Positions 12,006-22,715 of a DNA stretch of 64,000 bases are shown here, one piece after another. Numbering within the stretch: position 1 is the stretch's first letter; the number at the start of each line of letters is the position of its first letter. This stretch comes from Cryptomeria japonica (taxonomy: Eukaryota > Streptophyta > Pinopsida > Cupressales > Cupressaceae): contig NC_081414.1 of the NCBI RefSeq assembly GCF_030272615.1, positions 46,234,001 to 46,298,000 on the forward strand, written 5' to 3'. The notes below the pieces were generated by a model. The model was not told the DNA's origin. It did not search any database and saw only the letters and a list, made by a program, of their open reading frames with translations. Made by a program: the position numbers and the translations under genes.

Positions 12006-13389
12006 AACCTTTCTCCTCAAGCAAAGAAGGAAGAATTAGAGTATTGTTGTTATACTGGTATTAGCATAGAGCTTTTTCATAGCATCACTATCTACACTTG
12101 CATAGCATTTATTTATCATATTCAACCATCTTGAATCTTCATATGGCATCCATGGCTAGTGCTAAAAGCTAAGAGCTACACTCATGTGGAACTTGGAGAG
12201 GAGAGGAACAAGGGATGAGCAACTATGAGCATCTTGATTAGCATTTGGAGGAGTATAGTTTATCTATTCTATGTTTGTATGCTTTCTATTTCATGCTTAA
12301 TATCTCTCTTGATATGCCTGTTTAGGATAATGTTTTGTTGCTAACACTAACGTTTGTTTCTTTTGCTCTTGTGTGTGTTGCCATCAAACATATTTTCTAA
12401 TCCTTTTTGTAGAGCAACACCGGTAAACCAAAATTTATGTCGGTAGACAGTTTAATAGTTAATTGCAATATCAGTAAAGCTTAATGCATGAAACATAAAG
12501 ACAAATAATATCCATAACACATAACACAGATATTTGTATGTGGACACCCTGTAAGGGGAAAAACCATCATGGGAAACCTTACCCACAATCAGATGATACT
12601 ACTGCAGATAGTATATGTGTACAATATGGGTTTTGCACATGCAGAAAGGCCAACTGCCTAAAGCTCACCGCTCAATCACAAAATGGGAGTCACACTAACT
12701 ACAATTGGATGGTTAAATCTAATGATAATGTACTGCTCAAAATAGCATCTTCATATGCTGGATTCAGTACCGGTTAAGCTTTGATTGCCTTCTCCAAACC
12801 TTCCTTGAATCTTCAAATGATTTTTGCGTGTATAGCTCTAATTATATTCGCATATACCTTATTACAATCCTCTACCACACCTTCTTACATTCCCATATGA
12901 ATCTCACAAATGAGATCTTACATATATACCAAAACCTAAGACCAAATGTGTAGGTCAACTTACAAAGAATATTAAAATTAAATCAAATACAAATGAATCA
13001 ATATGCGATGCATCATGTCGGCTCAATGCATTTACAATAATAACAAATCATCTCTATAACGTGTTGTGTTGATCTAGAATAGATAACGCTTGCCGGTCCA
13101 TAACCTAGACCTATTTGCCGGTAACTTCAAATATGAAAACTTGATTAGACCAATAACCAAATCACCAAAACCAAGTGTCCAAACAATGTCTTCAACATAA
13201 CCAAGTAATCTCCAGATTATAACAGATCATCCTCAGTGCCGGTGAACAATATAACCTGCCAGTGAACCAGATACCGGTGACTGTGCATAAGTCACTGAAC
13301 ATGCCGGTGAACATAACCAAAGATCTCCAAGTGCTGATAGGTGTTGACATCAATGAAAAAACTAGTGCAACACATCCAAAATACCAACA

Positions 13390-13799
13390 ATCTCCGCCTT
13401 TGGCATTGATGGCAACACAAGATGGAAAAACCATCTAAGTGCCAAAGCAGAAATGCCAAAAACCAAAAACCAACAATCTCCCAAGGAGATCATTAACCAG
13501 AAATCAAAATATAGTAACAATCTCTCCCTCAATGAATAATCTCTCCCCAAATGAATAATGTGTTTTTCCATAGATATCTCTCCCCCTTTGACATCAAAAT
13601 GCCAAAGCAATACAAAAACTAGATACAAATAGTTCATAGAACTTATTATAAAATTCCAACTTATCCAATTTATCCAACTACTCCCCCTGAGAAGTAGCTC
13701 TCCTCATCAAAGCCGGAAAAAGATTTCTCAGTTAAGTCTGTCGGTTTGATGCTAAGCATCAACTATCTATGTCTCTACTGGTGAGGGTATAACTCCAAG
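13390..13799 (-). other. E2 3' non-coding region with polypurine tracts
   Basis: Minus-strand polypurine tract GCCAAAGGCGGAGAT adjoins the LTR. Further CTCCC or CTCCCC tracts follow around 13477, 13525, 13551, 13580 and 13681. No ORF. Confidence 0.65.
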
Positions 13800-15284
13800 C
13801 TATTCTCTGAGATATTCAAAAGTTTCCTTAGCCAAAGGCTTAGTAAAAATATCTGCAATCTTCTCTTTAGTATTCACATAAACCAATTTCACTTCTTTTG
13901 CTTCAACATTCTCTTTCAGAAAATTGAATTTGATAGAAACATGTTTAGTTTTAGAGTGAAATACCAGATTCTTAGATATATCAATTACTTCCATATTATC
14001 ATAGTAAATGATTATAGGTTCTTTGCATTTTAACTTTATATCCTTCAACATTTACTTAATCCATAATACTTGTGTACAATTAGTTACTATTGCAACATAT
14101 TCTGATTCTACTATTGATAATGATATACAACTTTGTTTCTTGCTCAACCATAAAATCAATCTGCTACCAAGAAAGAATGCTCCGCTGGTGGTGCTCTTTC
14201 TGTCATCTACATCTCCCACTCAATTTGCATCTGTGTATGCACATAAATCAAAATTTTCATCTTTAGGATACCATAAACCAAGATTTGTTGTGCCTTGTAG
14301 ATATCGAAAAATCCTTTTCACTGCTGATTCATGATTTTCTTTAGGATTACTCTAAAATCTTGAAATAATACATACTGCATTCATAATATCAGGTCTTGTT
14401 TGTGTTAATTATAGTAAACCTCCAATCATAGACTTGTACCTTGTCAGATTAATAGGTGTTGATTCATCCTTCAATGATAGTCTATCAGTTGTAGTGATAG
14501 GTGTACTTACCGGTTTAGAGTTTTCCATGCCAAATTTCTTTAGTAATTCCTTCAAGTACTTTGATTGATTTATGAATATACCTTTATCAGTTTGTGAAAT
14601 TTGTAATCCTAAAAAGAATTTTAGCTCTCCAGTCATAGACATTTCAAATTCTTCCTGCATCTTATTAGAAAAATCTTTACACAATCCTTCTTCTCCTCCA
14701 AAAACAATATCATCAACAAAAACTTCAATAACCAAGATGTCATCATTAGTCACTTTGTAATATAAGTTGTTGTCAGCATTACCTTTAGTGTAGCCAAGCT
14801 TCAAAAGATATTTGTCCAATCTAGCATACCAAGCTCTAGGAACTTGCTTCAAACCATATAAAGCTTTCCTTAATCTGCAAACCATATCTTTGTCATCTGT
14901 CAAAGAAAATCCATTAGGTTGTTCAATGTAAACTTCCTCTTCAAGATCACCATTTAGAAATGCACATTTAACATCCATTTAATATATTTTATAGTTCTTG
15001 TGTGCTGAGAAAGCTAAGAATAGTTTGACTACCTCAATTCTAGATACTGGTGCAAAGGTTTCATTGTAATCAATTCCTTCTTTCTGTGAATATCCCTTGC
15101 ACACTAATCTTGTTTTGTTTCTAATTACCTTACCATCTTCATTAAGTTTATTTCTGAATACCCATTTAGTTCCAATTACATTTTTTTTTAGGTCAGGGAT
15201 CCAATGTCCATGTGTTATTCTTTTCAATTTGTTCCAATTCATCTTCCATAGCTTTAATCCAATATTTATCTTCACATGCGTCAA
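13800..15284 (-). pseudogene. E2 pol, reverse transcriptase and RNase H part
   Basis: Copia RVT_2 reverse transcriptase. [13 protein letters not shown] and YSQKEGIDYNETFAPVSRIE lie in 15284-14979, then after a single TAA (14979-14981) MDVKCAFLNGDLEEEVYIEQ, LYGLKQVPRAWYARLDKYLL and the active-site box VFVDDIVFGG (14978-14409), which keeps both aspartates. RNase H continues in the same frame with stops and ends at 14051-13800 with HSKTKHVSIKFNFLKE and KIADIFTKPLAKE. The whole segment is essentially one frame with several nonsense mutations, so decay here is mainly by point substitution. Not functional as it stands. Confidence 0.9.
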
Positions 15285-15354
15285 TAACTAATGCTAGTTC
15301 AATTTGAGAAATTAGACATACCTCTTCATTTACTAGTCTTCCTCTTGTCATAAC

Positions 15355-16550
15355 TCATTGATATTTGTTCCTAATTATCTGACTTTCAGAGTGATTCGAT
15401 CTTACATACCTGGGTGTATTCACTTGCAGATGTTCTTCAGTCACTGTAGAATTCTCAGATGATGCCGATGTGACTGGATCAACATTCTGTATTGGTGTAC
15501 TCATTGTAGGTTCATTTGTGATTATTTCTATTGTCGGTTCAGAGTCCATTGACCTTGAATTACCTCTAAACTGTTCATCAATCTTCACATTTGCACTCTC
15601 AACAATTTTCTGCAATCTCTTGTTAAAACATCTATATGCCTTGCTCTTAGATGAATAACCAAAAAATATTCCTTCATCACTTCTAGGATCAAATTTGCCA
15701 ATATACTCATCTCCTAATATAACATTTGCTTCCAAATATTCTAAAATATTTAAGAGTAGGAGTATTACCAAACCATAGTTCATGAGGGGTCTTATCGGTT
15801 TCACCTTTGATGCAAACTCTGTTGAATGTGTAAATCATTGTATTCACTACTTATCTCCAATACACATGAGGTAGTTTTTCTTCTAATATCATACTTCTAG
15901 CTGCATCTAGAATAGTTCTGTTCTTCCTTTCCACAACTCCATTCTGCTGGGGTGTTCGAGGTGCTGATAATTGTCTTTTGATTCTATTCACTTCACAGAA
16001 TGTATTAAATTACTTAGATGTGAATTCACCTCCTTGATCTGATCTTAAACATTTGATTTTCTTACCAGTTTCATTCTCTACCATTACCTTGAATAATTTG
16101 AATTTCCCAAAATCTTCTGATTTCTCCTTGAGAAAAGTAACCCAACACATTCTAGAATAGTCATCAATGATTAGCATAAAATATCTCTCTCCTTGTAGAC
16201 TTCTAGTTCTTGCTAGACCACCTAGATCAGTATGAATTAAGTCAAGACTATTATTAGATTTCTCTGGAATACTCTTAAAATTTTCTCTAACTTGCTTTCC
16301 AAATTGACATTCCTTACATACCGGATTCTGAGGTTTAACAATCTTACGTAAATCCCTTACTGCCTTAGTTGTACTAATTTTCACAATGTAGTCAAAATTT
16401 ATATGACAAAGTCTCTTATGCCATAACCAACTTTCATCAATATGTTCAATCTAGCATGCTTTCCCATTATTATTCAAATGAAAGATATTACCTCTAGTTT
16501 GATTACCAGTTGCAATTTCCAAACTAGTTTTGTTCATGATTTTGCATTTA
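15355..16550 (-). pseudogene. E2 pol, integrase part
   Basis: 16384-16010 carries the pre-integrase CxxC (VCKECQFGKQ) and the catalytic core, with first Asp in LDLIHTDLGG, DDYSRMCWVTFLKEKSEDF and second Asp in CLRSDQGGEF. The region from 16010 to 15805 can be followed through stops to the catalytic Glu (RTPQQNG-type motif with the Glu position apparently changed to Gln). After a frameshift, 15804-15355 holds FGYSSKSKAYRCFN and a Ser/Thr/Glu-rich linker before RT. Inactive because of stops and frameshifts. Confidence 0.87.
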
Positions 16551-16573
16551 CCATTCTTGAATTGTAACTGAAA

Positions 16574-17921
16574 TCATTTTTCAACTAATTGACCAACACT
16601 CAAAAGATTATGCTTCAAACATTCAACATAGTAAACATTATCAGGATTGTGCTTACCATCAAAGGATATAGTGCCTTTTCCTTTGATCAAACAAGCTTTA
16701 TCATCCCCAAATCTTACTAGACCTCCATTGTATTCTTGAAAAGTTAAGAATTTACTTTTATCACCAGTCATATGATGTGAACATTCAGAATCAATGATCC
16801 ATTCATCATTTTCTTCAATTTTAGTTGCTAGGGCCTATTCTACCGGTTGAACAGTAGGTGTTGGTTGATCTTCTGTTATAGCAAAAAAAGCCCATCCATT
16901 GTCTGCCAGTTCCTCATCAGAATCACCAGTAACTCCTTCATCAGCATAGTAACATGATTTGTCTCTATTCTTCTTAAATCTGTATCTCTGATATTCAGGG
17001 TTAGGATTATATGTTATTTTAGCTTCTTCTTTCAATCTTGCATGTCTATCAGGACACCTAGATGCCATATGACCAATTTTATTGTAGTTAAAACATTTAA
17101 ATGGTGCTTTACCTTCATACTTACTTCCAACTGGACCTTTAGGCATTTCCCTTGCAAATAGTGCTTCAAGTTCTTCCAGTTCTTCATTCTCCCTTCTAAT
17201 GTCTTCAAGTTCTCTATCATAGAGTGTTTTCCAATCAGATTTTTCAGATGATGATGATGATGATACTACAAATGATAATGATGCCTTAAAAGCTAAATCT
17301 GTCTTAATTGTAGCAATAGGACCAAATTCCTCAAGTTCAAAAGCTAAAAGTTTTCCAACCAAAGTATCTCTAGATACTGATGCATTAGGCATTGTTCTCA
17401 ATTCATTAATAGCAGTTATTTTCATTTTATATGTTGGTGGAATTGCTCTTAAAACTTTAGAAACAATCTTATCTTCACTTAAGAAGCCTCCACAACATTG
17501 TATACCCAAAACAATTTCAATAACTCTTTCCATAAAAGCAGAAATCCTTTCATCTTCTTCCATTTTCAGATTTTCATACCTGACCTAGAAGCATTCCAGT
17601 TTTGCAATTTTGATTGTGGTATCACCTTCATTCAATGTCTCCAATTTGTCCCAAATAGCTTTAGGAGTAGATTGGTCTGGTAATCCCATGATCTAACAAT
17701 ATGCTCAAAAGTGATTCTCTTGCTTTGCAATCATTCTCCTGATCTTTAGCCAAGGTTGGTGGATTAGGTTGACTTTGAGTAGGACCAACATACCCATTCT
17801 TTGTAACATTACATATGTCTTTTTCAATGCAATTCAGATGCATCTCCATTTCGATCTTCCATATACCATAGTTAGTTCCATCAAGCTTCAAACTGTCCTT
17901 CTTGAAATAGTTAGTTGCCAT
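16574..17921 (-). pseudogene. E2 gag and protease part
   Basis: Gag starts at 17921 with MATNYFKKDSLKLDGTNYG, just inside the primer site, so the start is well supported. A frameshift lies between about 17660 and 17565. The main segment 17563-16835 has MEEDERISAFMERVIEIVLG and AFELEEFGP. The zinc knuckle reads CFNYNKIGHMASRC, with the second cysteine replaced by tyrosine. After one TAG (16832-16834) the frame continues into the protease, whose active site reads IIDSECSHHMTGD: DSE in place of the catalytic DSG. The protease ends around 16574 with CLKHNLLSVGQLVEK. Confidence 0.88.
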
Positions 17922-17964
17922 AGAATCTCCTCAAGCTATTAAACTTCTGCAAAAAGAGGACTTG

Positions 17965-17976
17965 GCTCTGATACCA
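17965..17976 (-). other. E2 primer-binding site (initiator-Met tRNA)
   Basis: The minus strand reads TGGTATCAGAGC, two bases downstream of the 5' LTR. This is the standard plant initiator-Met primer site. Confidence 0.92.
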
Positions 17977-17978
17977 AT

Positions 17979-19055
17979 TGTTAGGACCTGAAGGCAACTG
18001 AGAGGGGGGGGGGGGTGAATCGGTTGTCAATTAATTTCAACCCAAATATAACTTAAATAAACTTAATGCATAATACCGTTAAACCAAACTTTATGCCAGT
18101 TGGCAGTTTAACAGTTAATTGTAATACCGGTAAAGCTTAATGCATGAAACAGAAAGACAAATAACATCCACAACACATAACACAAATATTTGTACATGGA
18201 AACCCTATAAGGGGAAAAACCATGGTGGGAAGCCTTACCCACAATCAGATGATACTACTACAGCTAGTATGTGTGTACAATATGGGGTTTGCACATGCAG
18301 AAAGGCCAACTTCCTATAGCTCACTGCTCAATCACAAAATGGGAGTCACACTGACTACAATTGGATGGTTAAATCCAATGATAATGTACTGCTCAAAATA
18401 GCATCTTCATATGCTGGATTCAGTACCAGTTAAGCTCTGATTGCCTTCTCCAAACCTTTCTTGAATCTTCAAATGATGTCTGCGTGTATAGCTCTGATTA
18501 TATTTGCATATACCTTATTACAATCCTCTACCACACCTTCTTACATTCCCATATGAATCTCACAAATGAGATCTTACATATATACCAAAACCTAAGACCA
18601 AATGTGTAGGTCGACTTACAAAGAATATTACTATTAAATCAGTTACAAATGAATCAATATGCATTGCATCATGTCGGCTCAATGCATTTACAATAATAAC
18701 AAATCATCTCCATAACGTGTCATGCTGATCTGAAATAGATAACACTTGTTGGTCCATAACCTAGACCTATTTTCTAGTAACAACAAATATGCAAAATTGA
18801 TTAGACAAATAACCAAATTACCAAAACCAAGTTTCCAAACAATGTCTTCGACATACCCAAGTAATCTCCAGATGATAATAGATCATCCTCAGTGCCAGTG
18901 AACAATATAATTTGATGGTGAACTAGATACTGGTGATTGTACATAAGTCACTGAACATGTCGGTGAACATAACCAAAGATCTCCAAGTGCTGATAGGTGT
19001 TGACAAGTGTTGACATCAATGACAAAACTAGTGTAAAACATCCAAAATACCAATA
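17979..19055 (-). repeat. E2 5' LTR
   Basis: 1077 bp, starts TGTTAGGACCTGAAGG, ends AATACCAATA (final CA decayed to TA). A poly-G run of about 13 lies at 18005-18016. TATA-like CATATATAC is at 18577-18585 on the complementary strand. Confidence 0.9.
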
Positions 19056-19061
19056 TATATA

Positions 19062-19129
<68 letters not shown>
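19056..19129. repeat. microsatellite (TA)n(TG)n(TATG)n(CA)n(TA)n
   Basis: Right-hand remnant of the microsatellite into which E1 and E2 inserted. TG runs followed by CA runs make the tract self-complementary, so it could fold into a hairpin. It ends exactly at the L element LTR. Confidence 0.9.
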
Positions 19130-19130
<1 letters not shown>

Positions 19131-20295
19131 GTATTGAAGCAAGGGAAAACCAATTCAAGGTTAGATGGTTAGTTTAAACCCAAATAAAATATAAACCAAG
19201 CTTCTTATACCTTGTAGGAGAAATTTCTCTCTTGCTCCTCCAATTGAGCTATTGGTGAAGCCAAGGATGCACCCCTCCTTAACTTGTTTGGATTAGCTCC
19301 TTGATTGGGATGTGAATTTCTCTCCAAACACAACAAGATTGGTTGGATTTGAATGATGATGGATACATATTAGATGAGAGAAGATTTGGGCATTATAATG
19401 GTGTGATGGATGATTTTGGATTTCAAATTAACAACATAAGATTAGATGAGAAGTGAATGATAGAGGAGACTCCAATTTATAGATTGGAGGAGGCCAAAAT
19501 GAAGGGCCAAGATTGATTTTGGAAATGAGGGTTGAGATTGATTTGAGAGGGAGCACATGGATTGAGAGGACAAGGTGTGGGATTCAAGAGATATGCCATA
19601 AAAAAATTTCCTATCTCCACACCTCTCAAGGTACATGGGAAAGAGCTCCCAAGTACATTGGGAAGAGAAAAAGGAATTAAAAATTCCTTGGAGAAAGGGG
19701 AGAGGAATTAAAAATTTTAAAATAAGAGGATGTGTGGGAAGACTAAATGGATAAAGGAATTAAAAATTCCTTGGGAAGATGATGCATGGGGAGATTCAAA
19801 GAATTTGAATTTCCTTGAAAGGATCAAAGTTGACCCATCCCTAATCAAGGTGATTAGGGATGTGAACATGATTAAGGGGATTGATTAGGTGGCTTAGTGA
19901 GTGATTTTAGAGCAAGTGGGAAAGTTAGGAGGATGTGACATGAGGAGAGAGAATGAGTGGATGAATATGAAATTAGAGAAATAATGATAAGCATGATTCT
20001 AGAAAAATTAATTAGGATAAGTAAGGATTAGAAGAAGTGATTTTGTAGGAACCACATGACTTAAGTTAATTAATTGTCATTAATTAACTAGGAGGGGATG
20101 ATTGAGATGAATTTAGAAAAATTGGGGAATAATTAATTTATTGATAAATTAACTATTGGACTATAGTGATAAAATTATTTAAATTTGATTTAATTAATTT
20201 TAGGATAAATAAGGATGAACACAATTAAATTAATTAATTGTGTAGAAAGGCGTAAATTAATTAAATATTAATTTAATTAATTTTAGGTGTCTACA
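19130..20295 (-). repeat. L element 3' LTR (non-coding LTR retrotransposon)
   Basis: On the minus strand the block starts TGTAGACACCTAAAATTAAT and ends GCTTCAATACA, giving TG..CA ends. Just before its start, on the same strand, lies AAAGAGGGGCAAAA (20296-20309), a typical polypurine tract, so this is a 3' LTR whose element extends to the right. A TATA box (CTATAAATT, complement of 19475-19483) lies where expected. No partner 5' LTR is visible; it may lie beyond 64000 or be lost. Confidence 0.72.
19475..19483 (-). promoter_or_regulatory. TATA box in the L element LTR
   Basis: Minus strand CTATAAATT inside the near-palindrome CCAATCTATAAATTGG. Confidence 0.45.
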
Positions 20296-20879
20296 TTTTG
20301 CCCCTCTTTGATATAGCATCACGAAGTGATGTTATATCAAAGAAGAATGAAACATAGTGGATGGAAAGGATAAAAAGTAGTAGCATGATTCCCTAGTCAT
20401 AAATGAGATGAGGAAGTATGACGGGGATGTAGTGGTATGCCCCTCGAGAGTACATGCGGGTTCTAAGAACACGGGGGTTCTAAGAACACGGGTGTGCTCT
20501 CAAAATGGATAGGAGGCCTAGATAATGAAAAGATGAAGAATGAAAAAATGGAGTCTCCAAGATAAATGGGTGAAATGGGATGAATGAATGAAGTGGAGTG
20601 GATGAGATTTCTTTTTGTGTATATGTGGAGAGAAAACCTAGTTTTGATATTGCCACAAATTATCCACATCGTTGATTATAGGAATCGGGATGTTTTGAAT
20701 ATCTATGGCGTGGATTAGACTCTCAAACAATAGGCATCTCTATGTACATAGGCTCACAAACATTGATGATGATGTAAATGCGAGACTGTAGGATCGTACC
20801 GGAGAAACCATCAAACATACCATACCACAAAAGCAATGCCCCATTATACACCATCCAAGACATGCCGAGATATAGGATG
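20296..20879 (-). mobile_element. L element interior, segment 1
   Basis: Non-coding. Contains the polypurine tract (20296-20309), a 17-bp stem hairpin (20306-20342) and a tandem copy of GGTTCTAAGAACACGGG (about 20458-20490). Interrupted at 20879 by gypsy element A. It resumes at 28832. Confidence 0.6.
20306..20342. other. strong hairpin beside the L polypurine tract
   Basis: CTTTGATATAGCATCAC (20306-20322), loop GAA, then GTGATGTTATATCAAAG (20326-20342). Sixteen of 17 positions pair and the remaining one can be a G-U pair in plus-strand RNA. Confidence 0.8.
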
Positions 20880-21232
20880 TGTAGCATCGTAAATTATACG
20901 CACTTGCTAGGGTGGTACAATTTCATACCTAGTTTAGCACCCGCCTTGGCGCATTTTGCATTTCCCCTTTAGCACTTAATTAATCAAATTAATTAGGTCT
21001 AAGGTTCTATTTCATCATCTCCTATATCATAAGGTTGGGCCCTTTCATTAAAGTGTGCCCTTTTCATTTTATTCCTCCAATACATCATTTAATCAAAAAC
21101 CCTAATTAGGTCCTATTTTGAACTTGGGGGCTTGATTTCGGGGGTCAAAGCATCTCAAAATCACCTGTAACTTCAGGATTCTCTCTAAAATCATCATATC
21201 CGACGACCCTGAAAATTTGGTGAAAAATTGTC

Positions 21233-21264
21233 GGGACCATGGCGCCCCGAGTGCACATGGTCCC
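21233..21264. repeat. GC-rich hairpin module (A 5' LTR, first)
   Basis: GGGACCATG (21233-21241) pairs with CATGGTCCC (21256-21264). The 3' LTR copy is at 27537-27568. Related modules occur in element B. Confidence 0.85.
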
Positions 21265-21999
21265 GGACATTTTTCCCGAAATTTTAGGAGCGCGATCCAA
21301 TCATAAAATAAAGCTTAACCCCAAGAAATTGGCAGGATATTCAATCTCTAGGTCGGCCAAAAGTTGAAATTAAGACCTAGGGTTTCATACATAAGAGCTC
21401 TCTTTCTTCATTTGAAGGCATCCGATTTTTGATTTTCAGGACCTCATATGCAGCGAAAGAGCAGATCTTTGAAGACTTCAACAACATTCAACATCCATCT
21501 ATCAAGCATTCATCAATTTCATTCATTCATTTAGGGCTTGGAAGACATTGAAGAACAATAGGAGATTATCGACTGAAGATTGGCTTGTACCCCTCCCTTG
21601 GGGGTTGGGTATGATTTCATGTTGTTTTCATGTCTTTGCATAAGCTTCAATATATCACTTATTCATGCTTTAGATCATTTTGCATCTTGATTTGGAGCAT
21701 TTACATTATCATTTACAAGCAATTAGGGTTTACTTTCTAGGTTGCTCTAGTTTGCTTTCTTGCATTTTAGGACCTTGCACACACACTAGGTCTGCACACA
21801 CAATACATTTTACAATACAAATTGGCTATTCATGGAGGTGGAAATCACCGAAGCGGGGGTTTGACTAAGGCAAAACCCTATATTGCCACCCAAACACCTT
21901 TTCAGATATAAGTGCAGGTTTCGGGACTCGGATGACGCCGCAGGTTGCAGATCCGGGAGAAGCAGACTGAGACCGACCTTCCCACCAAATTTTAGAGCA

Positions 22000-22100
22000 A
22001 AAGACCAGGACAGGGGCATGGGGTGCCCTGGTCCTGCCAGGACAGGGGCGCTGGGCGCCGTGGTCCCTGGGATAGGGGCGCTAGGCGCCCTGGTCCTCCT
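22000..22100. repeat. GC-rich palindromic tandem module (A 5' LTR, second)
   Basis: Three related units of the form GGxGCGCTxGGCGCCxTGGTCC lie in tandem, alternating with AGGACAGGGGC. The 3' LTR copy is at about 28305-28402. It stands out sharply from the AT-rich surroundings. Confidence 0.8.
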
Positions 22101-22405
22101 GACAGATAGCATTTTCAGCATTTTTGATAGCTTTTTCCAAAGTGCAAAACAACAGTTTCCAGAGCAGTTTCAGGGGCAGAATCAGGACAGTGGCGCTCGC
22201 GCCCCCATCCCGAACATTTTCATTCCATTTTTGACTCCGGGTACATATTTGCATTCTTGTCTTATCCTTGTATTTACAGCTTTCCATTGTTTAAGTTCAA
22301 TTCTGCAATCTTGTTATTAGTTCATACTTGCACTTTGGGGGTACAAGCGAATAGAAATCCTAATAGGTATCCCGTGGCTCTCTCTTCCATGAAAAGAAGT
22401 AGCCA

Positions 22406-22715
22406 ATTCTGATTTATGTTTTCAAATTTGAGTGTTTATGCTATTTCAAATTCAAATTTGTATTTACAAGTTTTAATTTCTTGCAAGATTCAAAAAAAAT
22501 TAGAGGAAATTTTTGCTAAAACCCTAATTTTTCAATTCAAAGTTGAACTTGTGGATAGCTTAATTGGGATCAATAATTTCAAATCTGATTTAGGAACTCA
22601 TTTGAATCATAAATTTCATTTTCTAAATCTACATTCTAAGTGCTTGCATTGGTTAAAATTAAACATTTCCTTCTATTTTGCATGTGTTATCATTTGAAAG
22701 AGGAAAATTGTTGTC
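22406..22715 (+). other. element A leader
   Basis: AT-rich untranslated stretch between the broken 5' LTR and the long ORF. No primer site recognised. Confidence 0.6.

Larger units (their letters stand above)
10660..12419. mobile_element. solo LTR inserted in the E2 3' LTR
   Basis: The E2 LTR is collinear with its partner up to 10659 and again from 12420, so the 1760 bp between are an insertion. They start TGTAGTCACA and end AGAGCAACA, with flanking TCGGT (10655-10659) and CCGGT (12420-12424), a TSD with one difference. No coding capacity. TG..CA ends, the TSD and a TATA box at 11997-12005 make it a solo LTR left by LTR-LTR recombination. Its plus-strand TATA box suggests that the parent element ran on the plus strand. 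Confidence 0.85.
10558..13389 (-). repeat. E2 3' LTR, interrupted
   Basis: Starts TGGTAGGACCTGAAGG (TGTTAGGACC in the other LTR) and ends ATACCAACA before the tract ATCTCCGCCTTTGGC. Without the 1.76-kb inserted solo LTR and its duplicated target it is about 1.07 kb, matching the 1077-bp 5' LTR. A TATA-like CATATATAC lies at 12921-12929. Confidence 0.9.
10558..19055 (-). mobile_element. Ty1/copia element E2, decayed, TSD TATAT
   Basis: Minus-strand copia element with an LTR at 10558-13389 (split by a solo LTR) and one at 17979-19055, primer site GCTCTGATACCA (plus strand) at 17965-17976 and a gag-PR-IN-RT-RH order. The 5-mers TATAT at 10553-10557 and 19056-19060 flank it and fit a TSD, although both are in TA-rich repeat. 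Related to E1 (same Gag type, similar LTR ends) but a distinct family. Confidence 0.93.
20880..22405 (+). repeat. element A 5' LTR, truncated at its right end
   Basis: Collinear with 27184 onwards as far as GAAGTAGCCAATT, with one internal deletion of about 44 bp near 22342. The last ~80 bp of the LTR and the primer-binding site are missing, so this copy lacks a recognisable PBS. Contains two GC-rich palindromic modules (21233-21264 and about 22000-22100). Confidence 0.85.
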
